Source: Streptomyces asoensis
GTDB lineage: Bacteria > Actinomycetota > Actinomycetes > Streptomycetales > Streptomycetaceae
Length of the DNA stretch: 64,000 bases
NCBI RefSeq assembly: GCF_013085465.1
Contig: NZ_CP049838.1
Location: forward strand, 4,340,001 to 4,404,000
Reading direction: 5' to 3'
Of the stretch, positions 10,650 to 19,599 are shown one piece after another. Each line of letters begins with the position of its first letter. The first letter of the stretch is position 1. Position numbers and translations under genes: made by a program. The notes under the pieces are model-generated. The model worked only from the letters and a program-made list of their open reading frames with translations. It ran no database searches and was not told where the DNA came from.

Positions 10650-11018
10650 TCAAACCTCGCTGACAGGCTCCAGGAACTCCAGCCGGTTGCCGACGGGGTC
10701 CCGGGCGTAGAAGCGGCGGTGGCCCGGCAGGTCCGCGTCCCAGGTGACCGGTGTGCCGTGGGCCTCCAGCCGGGCGGCGTACGCGTCGATGCCGGTGACC
10801 CGCAGCCCGGGGTGGGCCTTCGCGGACGCTCTGAAGCCTGTCTCGATCCCCAGGTGCAGGTGTACGGCTCCCGCCCGGAACCAGCATCCTCCCTTCGCCG
10901 CGAGCACCGGCGGCTTGGGGATCTCGGTCATGCCGAGGGTGCCGGTGTAGAAGCGGCGCAGCAGGTCCTCGGAGCCGGGCGGGGCGGCGAGCTGCACATG
11001 GTCGACGGCGGCCAGCAC
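10650..11018 (-). CDS. VOC-family (glyoxalase-like) protein
   Basis: The 122 residues form one vicinal-oxygen-chelate unit pair: DHVQLAAPPGSEDLLRRFY at the start, VHLHLGIETGFR in the middle, and RRFYARDPVGNRLEFLEP at the end. The metal-ligand pattern is His near the start, His in the middle and Glu at LEFLEP. The substrate is unknown; glyoxalase, dioxygenase and resistance proteins all share this fold. The GTG start lies one base after the stop of the methyltransferase gene, so the two form an operon. Confidence 0.85.
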   Translation of the reverse strand: MLAAVDHVQLAAPPGSEDLLRRFYTGTLGMTEIPKPPVLAAKGGCWFRAGAVHLHLGIETGFRASAKAHPGLRVTGIDAYAARLEAHGTPVTWDADLPGHRRFYARDPVGNRLEFLEPVSEV

Positions 11019-11019
11019 G

Positions 11020-11817
11020 TCAGGCCCCCTTCACGGCCACCGCGAACAGGCGGCGGAACGGCAGGACGGTGCCGTACTCCGCGCTCGGGTAGGCCTCGCG
11101 GAGCAGGTCGCGGTATTCGGCGACGAAGGCGTCGCGGGCCTCGGGGTCGTCGGCGAGGGCGTCGAGGGCGGGGCGCAGGCCGGTGCCCTTGACCCAGTCG
11201 AGTACGGGGTCGTCGCCCTGGAGCACATGGAGGTAGGTGGTCGTCCAGACATCGGTGGCGCAGCCGAGACGGGCCAGCCGGTCGAGGTAGACGCCGGGGG
11301 CGTGGACGGAGTCCTCGTGGCGCAGGACATGACCGAGGCGGCCCTTCCAGCGGACGCTGTTGCCGAGCTCGCGCATGAGGGCGTGCAGGGGCGCGTCGAT
11401 GTTGTGGGGGACCTGGAAGGCGAAGGTGCCGCCGGGGGCGAGGCCGTCCAGCCAGCCGGCGAAGGCGTCGAGGTGGCCGGGCACCCACTGGAGGGCGGCG
11501 TTCGAGACGAGCAGGTCGTACGTCTCCTGCGGCGCCCAGGTGGCGAGGTCGGCGTGGGCGAAGTCGAGGCGCGCGCCCGCGTGCGCGGCCGCGTCGGCGA
11601 GCATCTGCGGCGAGTTGTCGTAGCCGGTGACGCGGGCGGTGGTCCAGCGGTCGGCGAGGACGGCGGTGAGGTTGCCGGGGCCGCAGCCGAGGTCGGCGAT
11701 GCGCGGCGGGTCGCCGGGCAGGCCGGGGACGCGGGCGAGGAGGTCGCCGAAGGGCCGGGCGCGGTGGCCCGCGTGACGCAGGTACTGGGCGGGGTCCCAG
11801 GAGGGGTTGGTCGTCAT
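11020..11817 (-). CDS. tam: Trans-aconitate 2-methyltransferase-like SAM methyltransferase
   Basis: The 265-residue class I SAM methyltransferase has motif I IADLGCGPGNLTAVLADRW and the post-I acidic residue in GYDNSPQML. The start WDPAQYLRHAGHRARPFGDLL and the stretch ALQWVPGHL are typical of trans-aconitate methyltransferases, which methylate the toxic citric-acid-cycle by-product trans-aconitate. Other small acids are possible substrates. It is the first gene of a two-gene reverse operon with the VOC protein, divergent from a MarR gene over a 90-base gap holding repeats. Confidence 0.8.
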   Translation of the reverse strand: MTTNPSWDPAQYLRHAGHRARPFGDLLARVPGLPGDPPRIADLGCGPGNLTAVLADRWTTARVTGYDNSPQMLADAAAHAGARLDFAHADLATWAPQETYDLLVSNAALQWVPGHLDAFAGWLDGLAPGGTFAFQVPHNIDAPLHALMRELGNSVRWKGRLGHVLRHEDSVHAPGVYLDRLARLGCATDVWTTTYLHVLQGDDPVLDWVKGTGLRPALDALADDPEARDAFVAEYRDLLREAYPSAEYGTVLPFRRLFAVAVKGA

Positions 11818-11843
11818 GTCTGGTTACTTTCCCCCCTCATTTA

Positions 11844-11876
11844 TCTTGATGTCAAGAGACTCGACATCAAGAGACT
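11844..11876. promoter_or_regulatory. Putative MarR operator between tam and marR
   Basis: TCTTGATGTCAAGA (11844-11857) is a near-palindrome with 6-bp arms. The ten bases TCAAGAGACT recur 15 bases later (11852-11861 and 11867-11876), giving a second half-palindrome, TCGACATCAAGA. The gap is shared by the divergent tam and MarR promoters. Short TCTTGA/TCAAGA palindromes are typical MarR-family operators. Confidence 0.55.
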
Positions 11877-11907
11877 TCACGTCGACACAACCACTACACT
11901 GATCGTC

Positions 11908-12405
11908 ATGGAGGACGAGGTCGATCGGCTGGTCGCAGCGTGGCGCCGGGAGCGCCCGGACCTCGACGTGGAGCCGCTGGAAGTACTCAGCCGGGTGAGC
12001 AGACTGGCCCGGCACCTGGACCGCGCACGCCGTCTGGCGTTCTCCGAGCACCAGCTGGAGCCCTGGGAGTTCGACGTCCTGACGGCGCTCCGGCGCGCGG
12101 GGGCGCCCTACCAGCTCTCGCCGGGCCAACTGCTGACGCAGACGCTGGTGACCTCGGGCACGATGACGAACCGTATCGACCGGCTCGCGAAGAAGGGCCT
12201 GGTGGAGCGACTGCCGGACCCGAGCGACCGCCGGGGCGTACTCGTCCGCCTCACCGACGACGGCAAGGACCGCGCCGACCAGGCCCTCGCCGGCCTGCTC
12301 GACCAGGAACGAGCGATCCTGGCCGAGCTCTCGCACGCCCAGCGCGGCGAACTGGCGAGCCTGCTACGCCAGCTGACCGCCCCGTTCGACAACATCCCCG
12401 GCTAG
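11908..12405 (+). CDS. MarR-family transcriptional regulator
   Basis: The 165-residue winged-helix dimer has MarR landmarks: FSEHQLEPWEFDVLTALRR, LTQTLVTSGTMTNRIDRLAKKGLVERLPDPSDRRGVLVRLT (helix-turn-helix and wing, about residues 80-125), and a closing dimer helix. The ATG at 11908 begins the conserved protein (MEDEVDRLVAAW). It is divergent from tam and probably controls it and itself through the repeats in the gap. Its last 42 bases overlap the end of the convergent response-regulator gene. Confidence 0.87.
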   Translation: MEDEVDRLVAAWRRERPDLDVEPLEVLSRVSRLARHLDRARRLAFSEHQLEPWEFDVLTALRRAGAPYQLSPGQLLTQTLVTSGTMTNRIDRLAKKGLVERLPDPSDRRGVLVRLTDDGKDRADQALAGLLDQERAILAELSHAQRGELASLLRQLTAPFDNIPG

Positions 12406-13131
12406 GTCCACGGGTCCCACGCCCGCCCTCCGTGCGAGGGCGACAGCGGCGAGGGTGGAGTGCACGCCCAGCTTGCCGAGGACGTTCTGCATATGGGTGC
12501 GGACGGTGTGCGGGGAGAGGAACAGCCGGTCGGCGACCGCCTTCCTGCCCAGTCCGGCGACCATGCAGCGCAGCACTTCCCGCTCCCTCGGGGTGAGCGA
12601 CTCGACGAGCCGCTCGCTCTCGGTGCGGTGCTTGCGGGCGGCCGTCAACTCCCGCAGGACGCCCGTGAGGAGCGCGGGCGGGAGGTGCGTCTCCTCGCGC
12701 AGCACGCCCCGGATGACGGTCAGCAGACGGGACAGCGAGCAGTCCTTCGCCACCCAGCCGGACGCCCCGGCCTGAAGGGCGAGGGCCGCGCGGCGTGGAT
12801 CGTCCTTCTCGGCGAGGACGACGATCCGGACATGGGGCTGCGTGGCCCGGACCCCCACGACCAGCGAGATCCCGTCGACCAGCCCGTCCTCCCCCACCTC
12901 CTGCACGGGCACGGCAGGCCGTATGCCCGGCAGCGCGGCGCCCAGGTCGGCGTCGACGAGCAGCACGTCGTACCGGCGCCCCTCGGCGGCCGCGCGCTCC
13001 AGGCTGCGCAGTGCCGCCGGGCCGCTGCCGGCCGCGGACACGTCGACGTCGGGCTCGGCGGCCAGTGCCGCGGCGAGCGACTCGGCGAAGATACGGTGGT
13101 CGTCGACGACCAGTACACGAATGCGAACCAC
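12364..13131 (-). CDS. LuxR/NarL-family response regulator
   Basis: The 255 residues have an N-terminal receiver (VRIRVLVVDDHRIFAESLAAAL, acidic pair at residues 10-11, phosphorylatable Asp in DVLLVDADLG, Lys in GWVAKD) and a C-terminal LuxR helix-turn-helix (LTPREREVLRCMVAGLGRKA, LSPHTVRTHMQNVLGKLGVHS). An insert rich in Ala, Pro and Val (residues about 65-85) lengthens the receiver. No partner kinase gene lies beside it, so it is an orphan regulator here. The GTG start follows a GGAGGG site. It converges on the MarR gene with a 42-base overlap. Confidence 0.88.
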   Translation of the reverse strand: MVRIRVLVVDDHRIFAESLAAALAAEPDVDVSAAGSGPAALRSLERAAAEGRRYDVLLVDADLGAALPGIRPAVPVQEVGEDGLVDGISLVVGVRATQPHVRIVVLAEKDDPRRAALALQAGASGWVAKDCSLSRLLTVIRGVLREETHLPPALLTGVLRELTAARKHRTESERLVESLTPREREVLRCMVAGLGRKAVADRLFLSPHTVRTHMQNVLGKLGVHSTLAAVALARRAGVGPVDLAGDVVERGGQLA

Positions 13132-13412
13132 GAAACCCCCTCCCCCAAGCTCCTTGACAGAGCAGGGGATACCCCAAGGTCCGGAGACGGAGAACGACGA
13201 CCAAGCGGATACGACGCCCGGAGGGGATGCCGCTACCGCAACGGCCGCCGCCGTGCAGAGACTGCTACCCCCACCGCGGGCGCCGTACCCGACTGTCTCG
13301 CCCCCTGATCAGCACCGGCCCCCACCGGCACTGTTCACAGGGTAGGGCCGCGGGCGTACAGCGGAAGGCAAATTGCAGGATTGGTTCGGCCACCGCGTTT
13401 ATGGTGTGCCGC

Positions 13413-13856
13413 ATGTTTCGTCTTGAGACAGAAGTCGACAGGACTCGCCGCGATCTTCTCCGTTCGCGGCTTCTCGCCACCAACACCGAGGCCTCCCCGG
13501 TCCTGCGCGCACTGCGCGGCACACCCGCGGAACGCGAGTCGGCGCTGCACGTCTGGGCCTCGGACCCCGGCGGCGATCTGGCCGGCGGCCTGGTGGGCCA
13601 CACCTGGACGACCTGGCTGCACGTCACCTACCTCTGGGTCGACGCCCGGCACCGGGGCACGGGCCTGGGCAGCGCCCTCCTCGCCGAGGCGGAGCGCATC
13701 GCCCGCGAGCAGCGCGGCTGCGACCGCGTACGCCTGGAGACCTGGGACTTCCAGGCCCCGGAGTTCTACAGACGCCAGGGCTACGAGGTGGTGTGCACGA
13801 TCGAGGACTACCCCCCGGGCCTGACGGAGTTCACCCTGACGAAGAGACTCGGGTAA
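13413..13856 (+). CDS. GNAT-family N-acetyltransferase
   Basis: The 147-residue single-domain acetyltransferase has the acetyl-CoA-binding stretch WVDARHRGTGLGSALLAEAERIAREQ (motif A, about residues 78-103; the pyrophosphate loop is RGTGLG). This is followed by the C-terminal LETWDFQAPEFYRRQGYEV. The substrate is unknown. The ATG at 13413 is preferred; it has no ribosome site but TATGGT stands seven bases upstream, which suggests a leaderless mRNA. ATG 13401 is the alternative. Confidence 0.85.
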   Translation: MFRLETEVDRTRRDLLRSRLLATNTEASPVLRALRGTPAERESALHVWASDPGGDLAGGLVGHTWTTWLHVTYLWVDARHRGTGLGSALLAEAERIAREQRGCDRVRLETWDFQAPEFYRRQGYEVVCTIEDYPPGLTEFTLTKRLG

Positions 13857-13858
13857 CT

Positions 13859-13930
13859 CAGCCCGTCCGGCGTTTGAGGACGAGGCCCTTTCGGGGCCGA
13901 AAGGGGGGTCTGGGGGCGGCAGCCCCCAGG
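13859..13930 (+). repeat. Streptomycete dispersed 3' element with terminator hairpin
   Basis: Right after the acetyltransferase stop comes CAGCCCGTCCGGCGTTTGAG, then GGCCCTTTCGGGGCCGAAAGG and the hairpin CTGGGGGC GGCA GCCCCCAG (13910-13929). I recall near-identical text downstream of many genes across Streptomyces genomes, where it acts as a dispersed repeat ending in a terminator. Here it lies between convergent genes (acetyltransferase and galK). Confidence 0.6.
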
Positions 13931-13998
13931 GTCGGGAACGGGAAGGGGCGGCGGGGGCGAGATCCACTCGGCCACCCCCACCGCCCCGACGAGAAACC

Positions 13999-15156
13999 TC
14001 AGTTCAGCCGACGCGCCCCCGCCGCGGGCACCGCCTCGAACACCCGCGGAGCCTTGTACCCCGCGGCCGCGAACGCCTCTTCGACGGCCTTGGTGAGCGT
14101 CTCGACATCGGTGGCCTCGGCCAGCACGATCGCCGACCCCCCGAAACCCCCGCCGGTCATCCGCGCCCCGAGCGCCCCGTTGGCGAGGGCGGTGTCGACG
14201 ACGAGATCCAGCTCGGGGCAGGAGACCCGGAAGTCGTCCCGGAGCGAGGCGTGCCCCGCCGTCAGGACCGGCCCGACCGCGCGGGTGTCGCCGCCCGACT
14301 CCAGGAGGGCGACGACCTGCTCCACACGCTGGTCCTCCGTCACCACATGACGGACCAGGCGGCGGACCTCCTCCTCGTCGCCGAGCCGGGCGAGGGCCGC
14401 GTCCAGGTCGTCGTACGCGATGTCGCGCAGCGCGTCGACGCCGAGGAGGGCGGCGCCCTTCTCGCAGCCGGCCCGCCGCCTGCCGTACTCACCACCGCTG
14501 TGGGCGTGCGTGACCTGCGTGTCGACGACCAGCAGGCGCAGGCCCTCGGCGGCCAGGTCGAGGGGGATCTGCTTCTGCGAGAGGTCGCGGGTGTCGAGGA
14601 ACAGCGCGTGGCCGGCCTCGCAGCACGCGGACGCCGTCTGGTCCATGATGCCGGTGGGCGCGCCGACGTAGACGTTCTCGGCGCGCTGGCACAGGCGGGC
14701 GAGCTGCCAGCCCTGGAGCCCGAGGTCGTAGAGGTCGTTCAGCGCCAGGGCCACGACGACCTCGATGGCCGCGGACGACGACAGGCCCGCGCCCGACGGG
14801 ACTGTCGAGGACAGGTGGATGTCGGCGCCGGTCACCGCATGGCCGGCCTCGCGCAGGGCCCACACGACTCCGGCCGGGTACGCCGTCCAGGCGTCGTCGG
14901 ACTCGGGCGTCAGCTCGTCGAGCCGCAGCTCGGCGACGCCGCTGTCGAGGTCGGCCGAGTGCAGCCGCAGCACGCCGTCCGTACGCCGGGCGACCGCCGC
15001 GACCGCGATGTGCGGCAGCGCGAAGGGCATCACGAAGCCGTCGTTGTAGTCGGTGTGCTCACCGATGAGGTTGACCCGGCCGGGCGCCGCCCAGACGCCC
15101 TCGGGCTCGGTCCCGTACAGCCGGACGAAACCCTCGCGAACTTCCTGTGCCCCCAC
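13999..15156 (-). CDS. galK: Galactokinase
   Basis: It phosphorylates galactose at C1 with ATP, the first step of the Leloir pathway. The 385 residues fit the family. The galactokinase signature GRVNLIGEHTDYNDGFVMP lies near residues 25-43, the GHMP ATP loop is STVPSGAGLSSSAAIEV, and the C-terminal GHMP motif is MTGGGFGGSAIVL. The GTG at 15156 shares one base with the galE stop (TAGTG), so translation is coupled. It is the last gene of galT-galE-galK; no mutarotase gene is present. Confidence 0.96.
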   Translation of the reverse strand: MGAQEVREGFVRLYGTEPEGVWAAPGRVNLIGEHTDYNDGFVMPFALPHIAVAAVARRTDGVLRLHSADLDSGVAELRLDELTPESDDAWTAYPAGVVWALREAGHAVTGADIHLSSTVPSGAGLSSSAAIEVVVALALNDLYDLGLQGWQLARLCQRAENVYVGAPTGIMDQTASACCEAGHALFLDTRDLSQKQIPLDLAAEGLRLLVVDTQVTHAHSGGEYGRRRAGCEKGAALLGVDALRDIAYDDLDAALARLGDEEEVRRLVRHVVTEDQRVEQVVALLESGGDTRAVGPVLTAGHASLRDDFRVSCPELDLVVDTALANGALGARMTGGGFGGSAIVLAEATDVETLTKAVEEAFAAAGYKAPRVFEAVPAAGARRLN

Positions 15157-16151
15157 TACGACTCCCTTGCGCTGCTTGCGATGTGCTGCGCGAACTCCCA
15201 CGCGTCCGCGACGATACCCGCGAGGTCCGCGCGGGACGGGTTCCAGCCCAACTGCTCACGGGCGGTGGCCGCCGAGGCGACCAGGACGGCCGGGTCGCCT
15301 CCGCGACGAGGGGCCACGACCTCGGGGATCGGGTGGCCGGTGACCTCGCGGACCGTCTCGATGACCTCGCGCACGGAGAAGCCGTTGCCGTTGCCGAGGT
15401 TGCAGATGAGGTGCTCGCCGGGCTTGGCGGCGGCGACGGCGAGGAGGTGGGCCTCGGCGAGGTCGGCGACGTGGATGTAGTCGCGGACGCAGGTGCCGTC
15501 GGGGGTCGGGTAGTCGTCGCCGAAGACGGAGATGGCCTCGCGGCGGCCCTGCGCGACCTGGAGGACGAGCGGGATGAGGTGCGACTCGGGGTCGTGGCGC
15601 TCACCCTGCTCGCCGTACGCGCCGGCCACGTTGAAGTACCGCAGGGAGACGGCGCCGAGCCCGTGGGCGGCGGCCTCGCCGCTGATCATGTGGTCGACGG
15701 CGAGCTTGGAGGCGCCGTAGGGGTTCGTGGGCTGCGTCGGCGCGCTCTCCACGATCGGGACCTGCTGCGGCTCGCCGTACGTCGCCGCCGTGGACGAGAA
15801 GACCAGCTTGCGCACGCCGGCCTCGCGCATGGCGCCGAGCAGGGCCATGGTGCCGCCGACGTTGTTGTCCCAGTACTTCTCGGGCTTGACGACGGACTCG
15901 CCGACCTGCGAGAACGCGGCGAAGTGGAGCACGGCGTCGAAGGAGGCGTCGAGCCACTTGGCGGCGTCGCGGATGTCGCCCTCGATGAACGAGGCACCCG
16001 CCGGGACACCCTCGCGGAAACCGGTGGAGAGGTTGTCGAGGACGACGACCTCGTGGCCGGCCTCCAGCAGGTGCTGGGCGACCACGCTGCCGACGTAGCC
16101 CGCGCCACCCGTGACCAGATACTTGCCGCTCGTGCCGGTGGTGCCGCTCAT
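15156..16151 (-). CDS. galE: UDP-glucose 4-epimerase
   Basis: It converts UDP-galactose and UDP-glucose through an NAD-bound keto intermediate. The 331-residue extended short-chain dehydrogenase has the NAD loop [12 protein letters not shown] near residues 14-25, the [11 protein letters not shown] segment, and the catalytic pair in [13 protein letters not shown] (Tyr and Lys). It sits between galT and galK, with its ATG overlapping the galT stop (ATGA) and its stop overlapping the galK start. This galTEK order is the known streptomycete operon. Confidence 0.96.
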   Translation of the reverse strand: MSGTTGTSGKYLVTGGAGYVGSVVAQHLLEAGHEVVVLDNLSTGFREGVPAGASFIEGDIRDAAKWLDASFDAVLHFAAFSQVGESVVKPEKYWDNNVGGTMALLGAMREAGVRKLVFSSTAATYGEPQQVPIVESAPTQPTNPYGASKLAVDHMISGEAAAHGLGAVSLRYFNVAGAYGEQGERHDPESHLIPLVLQVAQGRREAISVFGDDYPTPDGTCVRDYIHVADLAEAHLLAVAAAKPGEHLICNLGNGNGFSVREVIETVREVTGHPIPEVVAPRRGGDPAVLVASAATAREQLGWNPSRADLAGIVADAWEFAQHIASSARES

Positions 16152-17209
16152 GAACTCGCTACCTCTCGCAGTCGCTGGGCCGCGAACTCCGGCGGCACGT
16201 CGTTGATGAAGACGTTCATGCCTGATTCGGAGCCCGCGAGGAACTTCAGCTTGCCGGAAGTGCGTCGAATGGTGAAAAGCTCGAGATGGAGCGCGAAGTC
16301 GTCCCGGTTGACACCCTCGAACTCCTCCAGCGCGCCGAACGGCGCCTGGTGCCAGGCGGAGATGTACGGCGTGGGCGGTTCACCTTCGCCGAAGATCCGG
16401 TCGAAGCGCCTCAAGAGTTCCAGATACACCTTGGGGAACTCTGTGCGCGCCTCCTCGTCGAGGCCCAGCAGGTCCGGCACCCGGCGCTTCGGGTAGAGGT
16501 GCACCTCGTAGGGCCAGTGCGCCGCGTACGGCACGAACGCGACCCAGTGTTCACCCTCCAGGACGACCCGCTCGTCGGCGAGTTCGCGCTCCAGGACGGC
16601 GTCGAAGAGGTTCTCCCCGCCGGTCGCCTCCTTGTGCGCGGCGACCGAACGCAGCATCAGGGCAGTGCGCGGAGTGGTGAACGGGTAGGCGTAGATCTGC
16701 CCGTGCGGGTGACCCAGAGTCACACCGATCTCGGCGCCGCGGTTCTCGAAGCAGAACACCTGTTCCACGGAGGGCAGATGAGACAGCTCGGACGTCCGGT
16801 CCGTCCATGCCTCGAGGACCAGTCGTGCCTGCTCCTCGGTGAGGTCGGCGAAGGACGCGTTGTGGTCGGAGGTGAAGCAGACCACCTCGCAGCGCCCGGA
16901 GTCGCCGGCCAGCGAGGGGAAACGGTTCTCGAAGACGACGGCGTCGTACGACGAGTCCGGGATCTCGCTGAGCCGGTCGCCCTGGGAGGGGCAGAGCGGG
17001 CACTCGTCGGCCGGGGGGTGGTAGGTGCGCCCCTGCCGGTGCGAGGCCACGGCGATGGAATCGCCGAGCAGGGGGTCCCGCCGTACCTCCGAAGTGGTGA
17101 CCGTGGGGTCCAGCGGACGCCTGTCCACCGCGTCGCGCACCGAGTCGTCCCGCTGGTCGTAGTAGATCAGCTCACGACCGTCGGCCAAGCGGGTCGAGGT
17201 CTTCTTCAC
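16148..17209 (-). CDS. galT: Galactose-1-phosphate uridylyltransferase
   Basis: It swaps UMP between UDP-glucose and galactose-1-phosphate. The 353 residues match the family. Zinc-site and catalytic motifs are visible: [10 protein letters not shown] (two Cys), [12 protein letters not shown], and the active-site [12 protein letters not shown] (His-Pro-His). The start is a GTG at 17209 after GGAGAG; the frame upstream is rich in non-family residues. It is the first gene of the gal operon, divergent from the symporter across a 149-base A-rich gap. Confidence 0.96.
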   Translation of the reverse strand: MKKTSTRLADGRELIYYDQRDDSVRDAVDRRPLDPTVTTSEVRRDPLLGDSIAVASHRQGRTYHPPADECPLCPSQGDRLSEIPDSSYDAVVFENRFPSLAGDSGRCEVVCFTSDHNASFADLTEEQARLVLEAWTDRTSELSHLPSVEQVFCFENRGAEIGVTLGHPHGQIYAYPFTTPRTALMLRSVAAHKEATGGENLFDAVLERELADERVVLEGEHWVAFVPYAAHWPYEVHLYPKRRVPDLLGLDEEARTEFPKVYLELLRRFDRIFGEGEPPTPYISAWHQAPFGALEEFEGVNRDDFALHLELFTIRRTSGKLKFLAGSESGMNVFINDVPPEFAAQRLREVASS

Positions 17210-17277
17210 CGCGACTCTCCATCCGTACCTCTGGGTCCGCAGACCTAGATCCGTACACCTAGCGAAGCTTCCAACAG

Positions 17278-17344
17278 AACCAAACACATAAAACCATAAA
17301 CCCCCACGCGAGTCACCACCACAACCAAACAAAGAACACCAAAC
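17278..17344. promoter_or_regulatory. Divergent gal control region with ACCAAAC repeats
   Basis: The galT/symporter gap (17210-17358) is unusually A-rich for this genome. It holds AACCAAAC at 17278-17285 and 17323-17330 and ACCAAAC again at 17338-17344. Repeated short direct motifs of this kind are typical of DeoR-like regulators of sugar operons. No regulator gene lies in the gal cluster, so the protein that reads them is unknown. Confidence 0.45.
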
Positions 17345-17358
17345 GAAGTGAGCAGGGC

Positions 17359-19059
17359 ATGCGAACCCCCACAGACCCGGCCTACACGGCAGTACAGCTG
17401 GCGGCAGAGCTGCGACTGCCGACGAACTGGCTCGACTACACGATCCTCGGCATCTACTTCGTCGTGGTCCTGGGCATCGGCTTCGCCGCTCGCAGATCGG
17501 TGAAGACCAGCCTCGACTTCTTCCTCTCCGGACGCTCCCTGCCCGCCTGGATCACGGGCCTCGCGTTCGTCTCGGCCAACCTGGCCGCCACCGAGATCCT
17601 GGGCATGGCCGCGAACAGCGCACAGTACGGCGCGTACACCGTCCACTGGTACTGGATCGGCGCCATCCCGGCGATGGTGTTCCTGGGCCTGGTGATGATG
17701 CCGTTCTACTACGGCAGCAAGGTCCGCTCCGTCCCCGAGTTCCTGCTGCTGCGCTTCGACCGAGGCGCCCACCTGCTGAGCTCGGCCCTGTTCGCCTTCG
17801 CGGCGATCCTGATCTCCGGCGTGAACCTGTACGCCCTCGCGATCGTCGTCGAGGCGCTGCTGGGCTGGCCGCAGTGGGTGGCGATCGTGGTCGCCGGCGC
17901 CTTCGTACTGGCCTACATCACGCTCGGCGGCCTCTCCTCGGCGATCTACAACGAGGTCCTCCAGTTCTTCGTGATCCTGGCCGCGCTCATCCCGCTGTCG
18001 GTGCTGGGCCTGAAGAAGGTGGGCGGCTGGGACGGTCTGACGGACTCCCTGACACAGGCCCACGGGGACGACTTCGTCACCGCCTGGGGCGGCACGGGCA
18101 TCGGCAGCGACAACCCGCTCGGCGCGAACTGGCTGACCATCGTGCTGGGCCTCGGCTTCGTCCTGTCCTTCGGCTACTGGACGACGAACTTCGCCGAGGT
18201 GCAGCGCGCCCTGTCGGCGAAGAACCTGTCGGCGGCCCAGCGCACCCCGCTCATCGCCGCGTTCCCGAAGATCTTCATCGTCTTCCTGGTGATGATCCCG
18301 GGCCTGGTGGCGGCGGTCCTGGTCCCGAAGATCGGCACGTCCGACTCCGATCTCCAGTACAACGACGCGATCCCGTACCTCATGCAGGAACTGCTGCCGA
18401 ACGGCGTACTGGGCATCGCGGTGACGGGTCTGCTGGCGGCGTTCATGGCGGGCATGGCGGCGAACGTCTCGTCCTTCAACACGGTGTTCACGACCGACAT
18501 CTGGGCGAAGTACGTGGTGCGCGGGCGCGAGGACGCGTACTACGTCCGGTTCGGCCGCCTCATCACGGCCATCGGTGTGGCCGCGTCGGTGGGCACGGCG
18601 TTCCTGGCGTCGTCGTTCTCGAACATCATGAGCTACCTCCAGACGCTGTTCAGCTTCTTCAACGTGCCGATGTTCGTCGTCTTCATCGTCGGCATGTTCT
18701 GGAAGCGGGCGTCGAAGAAGTCGGGCTTCTGGGGCCTGCTCGCGGGCACGACGGCGGCGATGGTCAACTACTTCGTCCTCTACAAGCAGGACATCATCGG
18801 CATCCCCACCGACCAGGGCGCCAACTTCGTCTCCGCGATCGCGGGCTTCGTGGCGGGCGCGGTCGTGATGGTGGCGGTGTCGCTGTTCACGGCCCCGAAG
18901 ACGGCCGAGGAGCTCCAGGGCCTGGTCTACGGCACCGTCTCCCCCGGCATGGCCGAGCCGCCGGCGGCGGGCGACGACGCGTGGTACCGGCGCCCGGCCC
19001 TGCTGGGCTGGAGCGCGATCATCCTGGCCGCCCTCTGCTACATCCCGTTCTCGTTCTGA
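17359..19059 (+). CDS. Sodium/solute symporter (SSS family), probable galactose importer
   Basis: The 566 residues have about 13-14 membrane segments in the LeuT-like SSS fold. Family marks are LDFFLSGRSLPAWITGLAFV, ANLAATEILGMAANSAQYGAY, and GLLAAFMAGMAANVSSFNTVFT for the sodium site. Sugar specificity cannot be read from sequence; galactose or glucose is inferred because the gene is divergent from galTEK and shares its control region. A small membrane protein gene follows after 36 bases and is probably co-transcribed. Confidence 0.9.
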   Translation: MRTPTDPAYTAVQLAAELRLPTNWLDYTILGIYFVVVLGIGFAARRSVKTSLDFFLSGRSLPAWITGLAFVSANLAATEILGMAANSAQYGAYTVHWYWIGAIPAMVFLGLVMMPFYYGSKVRSVPEFLLLRFDRGAHLLSSALFAFAAILISGVNLYALAIVVEALLGWPQWVAIVVAGAFVLAYITLGGLSSAIYNEVLQFFVILAALIPLSVLGLKKVGGWDGLTDSLTQAHGDDFVTAWGGTGIGSDNPLGANWLTIVLGLGFVLSFGYWTTNFAEVQRALSAKNLSAAQRTPLIAAFPKIFIVFLVMIPGLVAAVLVPKIGTSDSDLQYNDAIPYLMQELLPNGVLGIAVTGLLAAFMAGMAANVSSFNTVFTTDIWAKYVVRGREDAYYVRFGRLITAIGVAASVGTAFLASSFSNIMSYLQTLFSFFNVPMFVVFIVGMFWKRASKKSGFWGLLAGTTAAMVNYFVLYKQDIIGIPTDQGANFVSAIAGFVAGAVVMVAVSLFTAPKTAEELQGLVYGTVSPGMAEPPAAGDDAWYRRPALLGWSAIILAALCYIPFSF

Positions 19060-19095
19060 GCCCGGTCGCGAATACCGCGGGAGACTGGAGAGACC

Positions 19096-19485
19096 ATGTC
19101 CGAGCAATTCGAACCGTCCGAACGCGCCGAGGCTGCCGAGCGGCTGCGGCGGGCGGGGTACTCCGAGGCCGACCTCCAGCGGGAGGTGACGGAACTCGAG
19201 GAGAAGTCCACGACCGCGGCCCGCATCTTCGACCTGCGCCGCATCATCGGCGGCCTGTTCGTCGTCTACGGCGTGATCGTCACGATCGCCGGGATCACGG
19301 ACGGCGACGCGGAGATCGACAAGGCCCAAGGGATCAATATCAACCTGTGGACCGGCCTGGCCATGCTGGCCCTGGGCATCTTCTTCCTGGCCTGGCTGAA
19401 GCTGCGTCCCGTGGCACCGGTCACCCCGACGCTGCCGCCGGAGGCGCTGGACGGGAAGCCCCGGGAGTCCCCGCGGGACGAGTAG
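19096..19485 (+). CDS. Small membrane protein with N-terminal coiled region, co-transcribed with the symporter
   Basis: I do not recognise a named family. The 129 residues begin with a charged helical part (ERAEAAERLRRAGYSEADLQ, then REVTELEEK) and carry two membrane segments (RIIGGLFVVYGVIVTIAGI and TGLAMLALGIFFLAWL) joined by an acidic turn. A Pro-rich tail ends it. It lies 36 bases after the symporter with a GGAGAGACC site and is followed by a 20-bp terminator. A helper or regulatory role for the symporter is only a guess. Confidence 0.8.
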   Translation: MSEQFEPSERAEAAERLRRAGYSEADLQREVTELEEKSTTAARIFDLRRIIGGLFVVYGVIVTIAGITDGDAEIDKAQGININLWTGLAMLALGIFFLAWLKLRPVAPVTPTLPPEALDGKPRESPRDE

Positions 19486-19548
19486 CGGCGGAGGCGAGCA
19501 GCGGCGGCCGGAGGCGCGAGCGCAGGCGAAGGCGCAGGTCATGAAGCC

Positions 19549-19592
19549 GAGCCGGCTCCGGGATCCGAGGCATCGGATCCCGGAGCCGGCTC
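19549..19592. terminator. Bidirectional hairpin terminator
   Basis: Perfect 20-base arms (19549-19568 / 19573-19592, GAGCCGGCTCCGGGATCCGA on the left) have loop GGCA. It separates the symporter unit from the convergent small secreted protein gene. Confidence 0.85.
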
Positions 19593-19599
19593 GCTTCGA

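Noticed and set aside
13154..13159. TTGACA as a -35 box for the acetyltransferase
   Set aside because: No -10 hexamer stands at 16-19 bases, and the gene start is 250 bases away.
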